Positions 23,353 through 35,103 of a DNA stretch of 64,000 nucleotides are shown here, one piece after another. The notes beneath the pieces are model-generated. The model was not told the DNA's origin. It did no database searches and was given only the letters and a program-made list of their open reading frames with translations. The translations under genes were made by a program, and so were the position numbers. Within the stretch, counting starts at the first letter, position 1, and each line of letters begins with the position of its first letter. Origin of the DNA: Ceratodon purpureus (lineage: Eukaryota; Streptophyta; Bryopsida; Pseudoditrichales; Ditrichaceae); NCBI GenBank assembly GCA_014871385.1, contig CM026425.1, positions 18,932,902-18,996,901 of the forward strand. Reading direction: 5' to 3'.

Positions 23353-23637
23353 GAGACACTGCTTGGAATAAGTAGGAGGACAAGATCGGCTATGGGCGAA
23401 CCTGGTCCTAGTTTCAAGAACTGGCAGGAGGATGAGGAGATCATGAAGTATGATGGCTCAATGCCATCATCAAGGACCAGCAGAAGGGAGTTTCCAAGAC
23501 CTGGCGGTGGAGACATCCAGCACAGTTGGAATCCTCAACTGGAGACAACAGTAGCGTACAACCAGTTTCAAGAGGAGGAGAGGAGAAGCACCAGCTGACC
23601 TAATACACCAAGACCAGGAATACAGACACCAGGGGAC

Positions 23638-24843
23638 TTGGTGGAGACGCTGGAGACACTGAAGAAGAAACTGGACCAGGTCAGGAGTGAAGACAGGGCC
23701 TCAAGAGAAGCAGTACCCACTTCGGATCCTACCAGGACCAGCAGGCAGGGACAGCAGGCCATCAGGAAGCAGACAGTACAGTTCCAAGGAATGGAGATAG
23801 AAGAAGACGAGGAGGACAGAAGACAGCTGGAGGAGTTAAAGGCTCGACAGCTGGCTAGAAGACAAGCACAGAGAGAGAGAAGAAACCAGCAGACAACGGA
23901 GGACCTCTATAGGAGGCAGATGGAGGAACTAGGCCAAGCAGCCAGGTTCAGAGAAACAATGGAGGCTTGGGAGCAAAAAAAGAGAGAAGAACTTTAAATG
24001 AAGGAAGCCATGAGGTTATGGCAGGAGACCAAGAGGATAGAGGAGCAAGACCAGGAGAGACAGAGGCAAGAAGCCCTTAGATCCTGGCAGGAGGCTCAAA
24101 GGAGGGAAGAGATCAAGCAGGCAGCACAGAAGCAGGAGGCCATACATCAGGACCTGTTACGCCAGGAGGCTATGCGCCTGTGGCAGGAGGCCCAGAGATT
24201 GGAGGACCAGAAGAAAAACGAGGAGGAGAGACGAGAAGCAACCCGCCAGACGACCTTGTACAGGTGGCAGGAGGCGTTGAGGGAAGAAAGCCAGAAGCTA
24301 CAGGCCCAGCAAAAGGGGAGTCTATGGCCAGGATATGAACAGTGTGAGGTACAGGGTGGAAGAACTGGTCCTGCAAGATCAGCACAGGTGATGGGGGTAC
24401 CAGTTCCAGCGACTGCTATACCCCAGGGACCAGCAGAGAGCTACTTCCTTAACCAGTCAAGACCAGCAGGTTCATTGGGAGAAGGAGGAGCACCAACAAC
24501 TTATGTGGATCACCTGACTGGTGATCTAGCTGTACCAGCCAGAGGCACCGAAGTCAGTATACTGGCCAGGAGGAGGAGCAGAAATTGGAGCAGGAGCGCC
24601 GAGTGTAGGGACAGGGTTCCGAAGACAAGCAGAACCAGTTGGAGGGACAATGTATGGAACCAGACCACTAGTGGGAATTGGCGTACCAGTGGCCACAGCA
24701 CCCAGCAGTTACCCAGAACGGCCGGTAAGACCAGTTTACCCACCAGTTGGCAGACCAGACATACCACCATTATCAGGACCAGTCAGTGTGGCACAGAGAA
24801 AACCAGTGACCTACTCCAAGTACAAGGAAGGTACAAATCTTGA
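23638..24843 (+). pseudogene. E/Q/R-rich coiled-coil coding region of the gag-protease element
   Basis: Two consecutive open stretches (to 23997 and from 23998) encode strongly charged helical sequence with repeats such as MRLWQEAQRLE and LRSWQEAQRREE, a likely long coiled coil. It precedes the gag core and may be its N-terminal extension or a separate accessory protein. The region is broken. Confidence 0.5.
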
Positions 24844-24913
24844 TGCTCACATTCGTCAGTTTGAGCGGACCCTGTGGCATAACGGAGAAATAGATGAGTA
24901 GGTCATCATCAAT

Positions 24914-25585
24914 TTGATGGGTACTACCCTACTGGATAAGGTAGGTGCCTGGTATGAGAATTTTCTAGAGAATCACCTATACTGCTCATGGGAGGATGTC
25001 AAGGCTGCTTTCAGGAGAAGGTATCGGGATCAAACAACTGATGAAGCAGTGTACAGGGAGCTGAAGTCTTTTAAGCAAGGAGACAGGGAGAAGGTGCAGG
25101 ATTACTATGATAGGTTTATGACCTTGATCAAGCGTTTGCAGTCAGATCCAGGAGAGGGATTTCGAATCACCAATTTCAGGGCAGGTTTACTGGAGTACAT
25201 CAAGATTACGACCAGTGTAGCACCAGTCAAGACTCTGACAGAGTTGGTGGATGCTGCTCTGAGGTGTGAAGAAAACTGCACTGATTCAAGTGGTAAGCCA
25301 ACCAAGATTGAAGTCAAGAAGGTGGAGACCACTAGTAAGGCAGCGACTGTGACCAGGAAGGAACCAGGTCAGGAGGCCTCTAGAAGAGTTTGTGGCATAT
25401 GCAAGAAGTTAGGCCATGAAGATCGTGACTGCTGGTACAACCCAGCAAACCAGAGGGGACCAGGTGTTGAGAAAGATGAAGATGTACCAGTAGGAGTGAA
25501 TGTGGTGTCTGCTCAGAAGCCTGCTGCAGTTTACACTCCTGGATATCAGAGGCCATCCAATCCCAGACCAGGTAATGGCCAGTAG
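24914..25585 (+). pseudogene. gag region (retrotransposon gag core and zinc knuckle)
   Basis: The typical retrotransposon gag core is seen: LLDKVGAWYENFLENHLYCS, WEDVKAAFRRRYRDQ, FKQGDREKVQDYYDRFMTLI and FRAGLLEYIKI, followed by a CCHC knuckle, CGICKKLGHEDRDC. Gag assembles the virus-like particle and packages RNA. The upstream neighbourhood (24780-24900) also looks gag-like. The region is part of a broken element. Confidence 0.75.
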
Positions 25586-25618
25586 GGAAGTTATGGTGAC
25601 AAGCCCGAATGTTGTTAT

Positions 25619-27916
25619 TTGTGTGGTGGATCAGGGCACAGGAGTTGGAACTGCCCCTTGAAGGCACAGTGGGACCAGTTTCGAGCACAACAGGACCAGG
25701 CGACCAAGAAGCAAGACCACGATGTGATGAATGTGGAAATTGAATGGCTCAATGAGCCAGAGGACCCAATTGACGTGGATAGTATAACCAGAAGCCAGGG
25801 ACAGAAGGCAAGATTACCTCTTGTTGAAGATCAGTCCAAGGAACCAGAACCAAGGAAGGTCCAGAACAAGGAAGACTTGAAGGAGGATGAACGGCTCAGA
25901 GATTCTATGCTAGAAGCTCTGAAAGAGATTCAGCTCAAGGAGGAGCAGGAGGCCAGAGCAGCAGAGGAGACCAAGGCTGCTCACTCACATGAAGTTGAGG
26001 AGATGGCTGAAGCAGAGATACAAGACAGTGAGTGGGCAGGATTCCTAGATTCTGACGTCCTAATTTACAGCTTTAAGACTGATCAAGAGGGACCAGGAGT
26101 ACCTGCAAAAACCAGTACAAGGGGGGACCAGGAGCAAGATTATGCAAACTTGGTAGGCAGGAGGATATTGGCCAGTCCAATCACTATGCCTTTGGGTCAG
26201 CTACTAGAGATGGCTCCAAACATGACTGAGATTGTCAAGGCTCATGTGTTTCCAGAGTTAACGACTAGTAATGATTCTGGTCAAGAAGAAACGGCTGGGG
26301 TGGAGCAGATGAACAGAAATGGAGGTCATCCAGGTCTAATACCTAGCTTGGCAGTAGATATTGACACGGAATTGCCTATGTTAACTGTGCAGATTGGCAA
26401 CAGGACCTTGGACAAGGTATTGCTGGACGGTGGATCTGGTATCAATCTCATTACTGAAGAGGAGCAGAAGCGTTTGGGGCTGAAGGACCGGCAACCTGCA
26501 CCTTACAGATTGAGGATGGCAGACCAGACAGTGGTGGAACCAGTAGGGATAATCAGAAATGTGAAGGTACACATCCACAGTATTCCTTATCTGATTACAC
26601 TAACCGTGATCAAGAATAAGGAAGTAAATGAGGAGTATAGTATGCTGTTAGGTCGTCCTTGGTTAATTGATGCTAAGGTCAATCATGACTGGGGTAGAAA
26701 TCTGGTCACAATTCGAGGCAACGGGACAGTCAAGACAGCATCAGTGAGCCAGAAGAAGGGGTCTGGACCAGATTTACCTGAGGTACTAGTCTGCTCCAAC
26801 TTTATTGAAGGTCTCAGAGATGAAGAGGAGGAACGTTGGCTGGACACAAATCAGGACGTATTGGTTGTTGGGACGGTGGCACTGCCCCAAAAAGATAGAG
26901 ACCCAGTGCCGGTGGTAGAGGCAGAAAGGGCCAGCCTAGACCAGTCTGTGACAACCACACTACGGCAGTCGACCAAGGGACTGGTCGAACAGCAAAAGGG
27001 GGATAGTGGTCACGCAGGCCAGGAAGGAACCAGTCTAGGTGACTTGGACAGAGCTGGTGCCAAAGGAGAGCAGACAAGAGGTTCACAGGACCAGGACAGC
27101 AGATTTCTCAAGGACAAGGAGGCACATTTAGACCAGCAGAACAAGAGAAGACAAGACCAAGAGCAAGAGTTTGAAGGCCAGGAGCAAGAATTTGAAGACC
27201 AGGAGCAAGAGCTTGGAGACCAAGAAGATGAGACTCAAGCCAGGTTAGAAGACCAGGAGAATGGGAGTCTGGAGAAGGACCAGCAGGACAACAGTCCAAA
27301 TGACCACGAAAAGAGAATGGACAGGTTGGACCAGGAAAACAGGGACCAGCCAACATGGACCAGAGATGGAGGAGGTAAGAAAAATAAAAAAGAGAAAAAT
27401 GAAGGAACTGACCAAGAGAAATGGGACCTGCGGGAGGTAGAACAAGAGCAGCGAAGAGCCAAGGACCAGTCTAAGACGCCAGAGGGGTCTAGAGGGGCAG
27501 GACAGGTGGCTCTAAAAGACCAGGGTGGCATTATGAAGGTGTTGGACCAGTTGGTTGAGCACTTACATGTGGTGTTTGGAGTGGCTTCAAGGGGGAAGAA
27601 GCTGCTAGAGCAAGAAGACGGATCAGGTCCAAGTTATCAAGAACTGATAAACATCAAACTTGGCCAAGATGAGAGGATCCGGGAGTTGACTGACCAGCTT
27701 CAGCATGCACAGCAGCAATTGGTGGTACTCCAGGAGAACCAGTACAAGGAGAGACAGGCTTGGGTTGATCAGGAGGTCAAAGAAGAGGTAGTCAGCACCA
27801 GGACGTTGGAGTTGGAGGCTAGGATGAGCGGTAAGTCCAGGGATTTTAACAGGCTGGCCTTGGAGAACCAACAACTCCAGCAGAAGGTGAAGTTGGCTGA
27901 GGTTAGCTCTACTTAG
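25619..27916 (+). CDS. Zinc knuckle plus aspartic protease plus long acidic coiled-coil tail
   Basis: This 765-codon frame starts with a second CCHC knuckle (CYLCGGSGHRSWNC). At about residues 255-370 it has a retropepsin-like domain: KVLLDGGSGINLITEEEQ with the catalytic D, RMADQTVVEPVG, and MLLGRPWLIDAKVNHDWG. The remaining 390 residues are E/Q/D/K-rich with GQEQEFEDQEQE-like repeats and a C-terminal heptad-rich segment. Where the protease of a Gypsy element should run into reverse transcriptase, only this acidic tail follows. The DNA here is saturated with GACCAG. Confidence 0.75.
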   Translation: MCGGSGHRSWNCPLKAQWDQFRAQQDQATKKQDHDVMNVEIEWLNEPEDPIDVDSITRSQGQKARLPLVEDQSKEPEPRKVQNKEDLKEDERLRDSMLEALKEIQLKEEQEARAAEETKAAHSHEVEEMAEAEIQDSEWAGFLDSDVLIYSFKTDQEGPGVPAKTSTRGDQEQDYANLVGRRILASPITMPLGQLLEMAPNMTEIVKAHVFPELTTSNDSGQEETAGVEQMNRNGGHPGLIPSLAVDIDTELPMLTVQIGNRTLDKVLLDGGSGINLITEEEQKRLGLKDRQPAPYRLRMADQTVVEPVGIIRNVKVHIHSIPYLITLTVIKNKEVNEEYSMLLGRPWLIDAKVNHDWGRNLVTIRGNGTVKTASVSQKKGSGPDLPEVLVCSNFIEGLRDEEEERWLDTNQDVLVVGTVALPQKDRDPVPVVEAERASLDQSVTTTLRQSTKGLVEQQKGDSGHAGQEGTSLGDLDRAGAKGEQTRGSQDQDSRFLKDKEAHLDQQNKRRQDQEQEFEGQEQEFEDQEQELGDQEDETQARLEDQENGSLEKDQQDNSPNDHEKRMDRLDQENRDQPTWTRDGGGKKNKKEKNEGTDQEKWDLREVEQEQRRAKDQSKTPEGSRGAGQVALKDQGGIMKVLDQLVEHLHVVFGVASRGKKLLEQEDGSGPSYQELINIKLGQDERIRELTDQLQHAQQQLVVLQENQYKERQAWVDQEVKEEVVSTRTLELEARMSGKSRDFNRLALENQQLQQKVKLAEVSST

Positions 27917-28435
27917 GCTTCTAAAGGGTTGACCAGACATCTACTGTCTACTTCCGAGAAGCAGACGTTGGACCAGATTCCGGTCTATTCGGAGGACCAG
28001 GCCAGGTACTTGAGGTATTTGATGAGGTTTGCTGAGGCTTACCCATCTTATGTTTATTGGTCTGATGATGACCAGGATGAGGGAGAAGACGAGGAAATGC
28101 CTACGGTGGGAAGGTCTTTTGATGGTGGAGGAGCTTTAAACAGTGGCATGGAGACCACTTCAGTTACTGAGTCCTACTCGGGGGGAGAACTAGGTTGTAT
28201 CGCTCCTGCTGTATCACCAGTACTAGCAACACCAGGACCAGAGGCAACACGAGGAGGACTAGCATCAGCAGCAAGAGGGACGGCACCAGTTAGTGGCTAG
28301 ATAGTGGGGGTAGGCCAGATTATTAGTAGGACCAGTAGGAATTTCCGTTTTGATTTTTTGCTACCCTTAGTTTTTTTCCGTTAACTTCATAAAACCGGAG
28401 CATCTGAGGGCACATGCAAACTAAAAGGGGGATAA

Positions 28436-29145
28436 TGTTAACGGGATTTTTACTGGTAGGTTAAAAGGGCAGGAACAGTAACTTGTAGGGGGCAGTAAAA
28501 CTGTTGTTAACTGCAGCAGTAAACTGCCAGTTACTGTGCTGGACAGCAGTAACTCTGTCCTGGATGAAAACTGCCAGACGGATGAAAACTGCTAACGGAT
28601 GAAAACTACTGTTGGATGACGGCAGCCTGGGTTAGGGCTGGTGGCGGCTGGTGGCGGCTAGGGTGGCGGCTAGGGTTTTTGATGGGGTTGTAGGGAAGGG
28701 GGCTGTGGCTCTCACTCTCTCTCTCTCTCCCTCTTGGGCTGAGGGCTCTCAAGTGCGCTCTCTTGTGTGTTTTCAGAGTATAGGCTTGGAGGTTAGGCTA
28801 TGGAGGTTAGGATTGTAGTAAGAATGAGAGATTAAGTACTGTACTAGGAGCAGGACTGATTGAAGCAGGACTGGATGTACTTGGGGAACATTAATGACAT
28901 AGAAGGGGACCTTTTGATCATATGGTTGTGTGCATATTGAATGCTAGGGTTTGTGGATGGATTTGTATGGTGTGTACTTGCATTGATGAGGATTAAGGGG
29001 GCAGAAGTTGCAGTATAGTGGTACAGTCCAGGAGCAGGTCAGTTAGAGTGGTAGGAACTAGGTGGGCACTAGAATTTTGAGGGTTTTCATTTTTTCTTGG
29101 ACAGTAAATTAGCTTTCTAAGGGTGAGCTAAATCACCCTTTAACA
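28436..29145 (+). repeat. Right LTR of the gag-protease element, 710 bp
   Basis: It runs from TGTTAACGGG to CTTTAACA and follows the polypurine tract directly. Its terminal TGTTA...TAACA forms a short inverted repeat. Confidence 0.87.
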
Positions 29146-31113
29146 ACTGCTGTGTGTTTGTTGTTAGATGAATGCGATTGAATGGAATGCTTGCGGTTGT
29201 CCTATCGTAGTACGTCAATTGTGAAAAGTTTGTTGTTTCTGTTTGTTGTTGATGGAGTTCCATTTGTTTCAATTTTGGCCATAAGTATGACTTAGAGACA
29301 ATGTTTTTTATTATAGGGAGGAAAGTGTGGTGTTAGTATTGATTTACTATTTGTCATGACCAATTAGATATCATTCAGTCTATCTTAGGTGCTCACCTTA
29401 GAACAAAGATGCCTTTAAAGGTTATACTTCTTTGTTGCCAATTTCTTGAGACTAGGAGCTTCATAGACTATGGCAAATGTTATACCTTTTGAAATAGATC
29501 TTGCTGTAGAAACTCTTTGAAGCTGTTGGATTCAACTTTGGATAGACATTTGGATTAGATGAACTGGTTCAATATATTTTCTGCGTGTATGTGTGGATTT
29601 TTATGTCCACTCACTTTTAGTCGTGTGATATTTTGCACATTTTCAGCTAACATTGTGTATTCATCTGACGATCCGCACATGTGTGCTCATCCCAAAAGAC
29701 AAGGTGGAAACAATAAACTGCAGCCTTTTGAAGGATCGTTTACAGTACAATAAGTAACCAGAGTTGACTTTGTTTAGATTAACTTAGCTTTACTTTTGTT
29801 GTTTGCGTATGCACAGATAAAATACAGTGAGTTATGCCTCGTATCATGGCCATTTTTGTCATTTATACATTAATTACCAACTACATGCCAGACTGTCATA
29901 CAGTCAGGCATAGTGTTTAATCCTCCAACAATGCTTAAGGTCAACACGGTAAACTATACTTTTTCCAGTTCAATTTACATACAATTTACATGAACAAAAA
30001 ACTAAAATCATAAGGTTTCAAAAGCTTCTTTGGATCATCAGTTCATTCCAATAAAGAATGTTTGCATGCTACTAGCAGATTACTAGAAATTTAGGTTTCT
30101 ATTGTGAGGTCTAGTTGGAATTCTTCACTTGTGATTGCATTCTTTTGCATTTTATCTTTGGCTCTTTCTTTTGATTTTATTGTACTAGTGGCATGGATCA
30201 TGATGTAGATCTATTCTATGACTAAAAATTGTGTAACCATTGCCATATCATTAAATGAAGGTGCGATGAAGTTATAGAGTTGCTTATTCAATGAGTTATT
30301 ATGTGGTGCAATTGGTGAAGAAGGAGCATAATCACCATTATAACCGATAGTAGCTGGCGTTGCTCCTCAGTCATTTTGACAAAGGGCTTGGAGCACTTAC
30401 CTTCCGTCTCTTGTAATGTAGAAGAAAGAAAGTTACTGGACATACATGCACAATTTCTTTGGATCTAATATCACGTCATTCGATACTCTTCCATTTGTTG
30501 TTTTTAAGTCCATAACCATGCTTCAAAAATTGGCTAAGGTATTCAATTGCGTTTCCTCTTTAAATCACGAATAACGTCAAGGATTAACTGTATATTAAGT
30601 GCAATCCAAGAATGTGATTTCTATTATACATGGCTACTCTCTCATGCTTATTTTCTATTATTTAATCATGGTTGGAATTTGACTGTGCAGTTTCATAAGG
30701 AAGATTTAAAGGTGGGTGATAAGCTTTGCGTGTGGCCAAGATATCCCCTCTTATTCTTTATTTATTTTATTTTACAATTTTTAGCCAAAAAACTAATCAA
30801 ATTCAGCAGAATTGACCCAAACGCTTGTCATAAAGGCTTAACGTCTCATTAACTACCTTAGAATTTGTGCTAGGGTTATAAAATCTTTAAATTTCTTTTC
30901 TTATAACTAACCATTTGGAAGTGCGGTGAAAAGTGGCAAGAATCAATCAAATAGGAGAAAAGAAATAAGAGACTTTGAAAAAATGATGAAATATGGAAAA
31001 TGACCCAAAAAAATTGTGAAAAAAATTAAGGCATTATCTCCTAGTGATTAGAATCACTAGAATAAATTCCTAAATTTTCCAAGTTGGTGTGCTATTAATT
31101 TTATGACCATTAA
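29146..31113. other. AT-rich intergenic DNA, no gene seen
   Basis: Only short open frames occur (up to 101 codons at 30547-30852) without domains. No repeats or RNA genes were recognised. Confidence 0.55.
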
Positions 31114-32036
31114 CCCCTAAACTCCCAGGCAACGAAAATGTGGTCGCCGGCTATTTTGGGAAGAGTCCCACAGTGTCAAAAATAACTTTCAAGTTTTGAG
31201 ATTTTGTATGTGGATTTTCTAGGTCATTGCGTACATGCCAAGCTTTGTTTCATAAGATTTGCTTATGTAATGCAAAAATTACGAATGGTTGAAGGTAAAA
31301 AATCTCAATGCAGGCAACCACAAAAAATTTCAAATATATTTTTTAAAAATAATTAAAAATATCATCATTTTGTAGAGATTCATATTTAAATAGGATGCTT
31401 TGATTCAGTCCATTCCAATAAGTGTGGTAAAAGATATGTCAAGTCATGTTATGCGGGCAGTTTGGTCAAGTCGTCATGAAAAAAAACTTTAAGAGCTCAT
31501 TTTGAATACAATTTTGACAATTTTTCAAAAATAAAAATTGGAAAAGTTTTTTTTTATGTATCACATCATTTTTACCGTTAAAAGTGACGTTATCCACTTT
31601 TATATGGATGTGATTAGCAATTTAGTTTTTTCTTGTATTCTACATTGTATTTAGATTTACATATCTTTTGAAGATGAAAATCTAGGTTTTCTCTTTTGAT
31701 ATTTTTTGTGTAGATTCTCAAGTTGTTTTAAAATTAGAATATAGAGTTGCCCATTTCAAATTTGCAAAGCCTATTTTTTGAGAATTCATTGGAAGTGAGA
31801 TTTCGGCTTTTTGAAGGATTGAAAAAAATTCATTTTTAAACTTTGAACATTATGATCTTACAATCGGTGTTGTATTTTTCTCTAAAATTTTGAAAAAGAA
31901 TGTCTCAATAAGTTTGCTATAAGATCCTACCGTTGAAATTGCAAAAAAAATTCATAAAATTGGAAAAACTAACTTGCTTCACAAAGGAGTGTTAAAAGGC
32001 AGTTTTTGATGGGAATTCATGGTGGGCATTTAGGGG
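31114..32036. mobile_element. Second TTAA-flanked piggyBac-like MITE
   Basis: It starts CCCCTAAACTCCCAGG and ends GGGCATTTAGGGG, with TTAA on both sides (31110-31113 and 32037-32040). Eight terminal bases match perfectly in inverse, and CCCA follows a few bases further in on both ends. It is 923 bp, AT-rich and non-coding. It shares terminal style and TTAA target with the element at 9833, but I see no long internal similarity between them. Confidence 0.65.
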
Positions 32037-32040
32037 TTAA

Positions 32041-33621
32041 TCAATGTTTTGACCGTAAGTTAAAAATGCTTAAGAAACTCTAAAAGGCTAGATTTTTTTT
32101 ATAGGGTAATTAGGATGCTAGAAAACCAACTATATAATTAGTTCCTTTTAAATTATGAAAAGAGATGGACAATTGCTTGAGGGCAACAATATGAATAGGT
32201 ATAGTAATTTAGAAAAGATATAGAAAAACGGAGGGTTTTCCTGTATCATTAGTACATGTTGGAGTTTAGTATTCAAATGTAAGTAATAAGGTTAGGTGTT
32301 AGAAGAAATATGGCAAATTAATGACCCCAATCTAAAAAATTGGACAAAAAACGTTAAAAACAAACTAGGGGAAGGGCCAAAGTGGTTAGCTTGAAGGCGC
32401 AGGGAGATTGAGTCTCTTTTCTACATCTTGGGCAGCTAGAGGGTACGATTGAAGGTGTGTGCAGGAAGGATACTCTAGTAGTTATGGTGTGTGAGAGTTA
32501 AGAAATTGCTGTGTATGTGAGGATGAAGGGATGGTCATTGATTCGGTAGATCTGGTGAGATCTTGTAGACAAAGTGTAAGCTTAGAATGAGCTAGAGAAA
32601 AGGTGTATGTGCATGGTAACAAAGTGTGTGTGATACCGGTGTTTGTGTTGGTAACTTGGTTAGTGAGTGAGTGAATGAGTAGGTGAAAGGGAATGGTTGT
32701 AGAGAGCGTGAGTTGCTGGAAGCTTGCAATGGTGGTGGATGTGGTGTCTGGAGTGCATTATGGTAGAATATATGGAGTGCATTACTATGGAATAGGTATC
32801 CATTCCCATAATTAGAAATGTTTAAGTTATTTTAAGATGTTAATAATTCAAAAATTTAAAAATCATTAGGGGAAAAATGGGGTCTGCAACGGGCCTTTGG
32901 TCGGAAGTTGTGCCTCAAAATTTGGCCATGCCCGTGCACTTTACCTGCTGGCACCAATGGTGCCAGTAAGTCGCCAAATCGGCGTTTGGGTGGTCCAGCC
33001 AGTAGTCGCGCAGAAAGGCTTGTGTCCCCTCGCGCGTATATTCCCGCAGGTCGAGAGCGGAGCCTCTAAGCGCATGGAATCCGAGCATTGCAGAAGGGTG
33101 TCAGCGGTGGTGGGCTTTATGAATTCCTGCAAAACTGACACAGTTTGGCCACCTACCGGAATCGAGTTGCTGCTTCCCCTTTGAGATGCAACGTGCAAAA
33201 GGTGTTGATGTCGAAATGCTGCCAACGGTCATTCCGAACCTCATGCGTTCCTATGAGAGAGTTGTCGCGGTTGCGTTGTCAACCAGGATGGAGCAGTGGA
33301 GGCCTCCAAAGGCTTCATCAGGTTTTTTGATTTGGGTTGTGGGTGGTCGCGCATTGTGCAATAGAGATTTAGGGTTTAGCTATAGTAGTCTTCCAAACGC
33401 TGCCAGCGGTCTGGCATCCACATAGGTTGGAGAGAGTACTTGAGTTGGGAATTGAGGTTTTGGGATGAGGTTTAGGGTAGGTTGTACCTTGCTTGCGACG
33501 GCGTGGACGTCGGAATTAGCCGTTCGTGATGGCGGAGGGTGTGTTGACAGCATGTAGTTCTTGTGGTTGATGACAGCAACGACAACATTTGTAAGTTTTT
33601 GAGTTCACAGTCAAAAATTTC
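32041..33621 (+). other. Flank of unit 1, possible upstream exon at about 33186-33320
   Basis: Most of this stretch is non-coding. At about 33186-33320 a frame reads EMLPTVIPNLMRSYERVVAV and ends at a possible GT donor (ATCAG/GTTTTT). It looks like a short helical coding exon and could be a 5' exon of the gene that follows, but I cannot prove the link. Confidence 0.4.
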
Positions 33622-34960
33622 ATGCATTCTAGTGGTATGGCTAGACGGCCAAACTCCCTCGTACAGAGTGTCATCCTGCATAACACTCAAGACTTGGAGG
33701 GCAACTGGATCCCCATGAGGGTGGATCGTGATTCATGGGTTTTGCTGCAACCAGCGTCCGATGGGCCTTGGGGTAGAGAAGCAAGGCGGCATGGTGGAGA
33801 ACATTTTCGGGGGGCCTTCAAAGCGCAAATCAGAGATTTCTCCTGGATCTCCACGGAGCATGGAGCATGCGGCCTCGATAAGGTGCTTGTGCAGGATGCA
33901 TATCAGCCAAGGCATCTGCGCTTGGATCCCGCGGAGGCAGCAACCAATTCGGGTATGGCAAACTACCTGGACGCGTCGCTTTTGGAGGATTGGGTACATC
34001 CCACATCTATCCTTGGTCCCATTCTTGTGCTCCATGTTGAGATTGGGGAGGCAACACGGAATTGACAGAGCCACGCGGAGTTGCTGGACATAGGTACATT
34101 CTTCCTTGGTGGTCTGTATTTGCCTCCAACAGGTGACACGCTGTACGGGAAGGTTGAAGCACTCCCGCTTCCAGGGTTCAACGATGTGGAGTGGCCTTTG
34201 CCAGACATGCACACATCTGAGGCGTTTAGAACAAAGCTCACTCTCGATTTTGCAAATGCTATGAAAGCAACAACTGGTAGCAGCTTCGTCCACTAGCAAT
34301 GGTTTATGCCAATCCATGTTATGGTTGATTTGTTTGCGGTAGCTGCTGACAGCATTAGGCGGACACCTACACTGTTTGTTTTGAATAGTCCATCCGAGGC
34401 TCTGCTGAGCAGTCTGATGAACCCAGGGTGGAACAAGAAGTTCCACCTTGGCCAAGATGTCATCAAGCGCGTTGCCAACAGGACCAGCATTGTTTTCCGC
34501 TATCACGTGGGAAGACAAACATTATACACCAGGTTCATGTATACAAGGTATAGGGGGGCTGCCAACAGTCAGTGGGAAGCGATGGATCACCTACCAGAGA
34601 AGGTGATGGTGGAAGTGTCTTGTATGTTTAGGGGGAACCTGCTGCCAGCATTCGAAGTTGGCAAGGGCTGGCCATTATCCCACCTGCGGCACGAAATTGC
34701 AATGGCACTTGGAGATGACGTACCTAGGCAATACAACCTGGTTGTGATAGAGGCCAACGGCGTTCGTGAGAAAAAGGTATGAGTCTAGGCAAATTCATTG
34801 TGTCATTTAGATGTGTTGGGAATTGGCTGTTCGCAGCACCTTGCTGCCAGCAAACGAAAATGACAGGATTTGTTGGGTGCAGATCAACCAGCGCCATGAG
34901 AGACACCTTACAGCTGCAGATGTCACGGTTTCCAAAAGGATCAAGATTGTGGAGCTGTAG
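33622..34960 (+). pseudogene. Unrecognised gene of unit 1, plus strand, interrupted
   Basis: One reading frame runs from 33622 to 34776 with clear coding character (for example GTFFLGGLYLPPTGDTLYGK, SEALLSSLMNPGWNKKFHLG, TSIVFRYHVGRQTLYTRF). A GTATGAGT donor at 34777 and a TGCAG acceptor at 34882 lead in phase to a last exon, 34883-34960, ending IVEL. About two breaks interrupt the frame, so it is a decayed copy. I do not recognise the protein. It occupies the place that a transposase has in unit 2, convergent with a RING-finger gene, so a transposase-like role is possible but unsupported by motif. The last 60 residues before the intron could be a small ubiquitin-like or helical domain. Confidence 0.55.
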
Positions 34961-35103
34961 GAAAAGTGATTTTGAACATGGGTAGTTACAGTATGTGGAA
35001 ACTCATTAGGTTCTTCGCTAAGTTGTTAGTGAGTTCACGTAGTGGTTTTGCTTACCATTCAGGACTTTCTGTGGGACTTCCTCTATTAACGTGTTATATA
35101 CAG

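Larger units (their letters stand above)
21596..29145 (+). mobile_element. LTR retrotransposon relic with gag and protease only (Gypsy-like)
   Basis: Two direct repeats (21596-22117 and 28436-29145) bracket 6.3 kb of sequence. The right LTR starts TGTTAACGGG and ends CTTTAACA; the left one is shorter. After the left LTR comes TTGGCGACCATGCAAC, the likely primer-binding site. AAAAGGGGG (28423-28431) is the polypurine tract. The interior has E/Q-rich frames, gag with zinc knuckles, and an aspartic protease of Ty3/Gypsy type. No reverse transcriptase, RNase H or integrase motif is seen in any frame, so it would depend on a partner element. It is broken, with several breaks in its coding part. 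The LTRs differ in length as well as sequence, so it is older than the Gypsy element at 41.8-54.7 kb. Confidence 0.85.

Noticed and set aside
33733-34518. 261-codon minus-strand open frame in unit 1
   Set aside because: The opposite strand has better coding character, a phase-consistent intron and a sensible last exon. This frame has no recognisable pattern.
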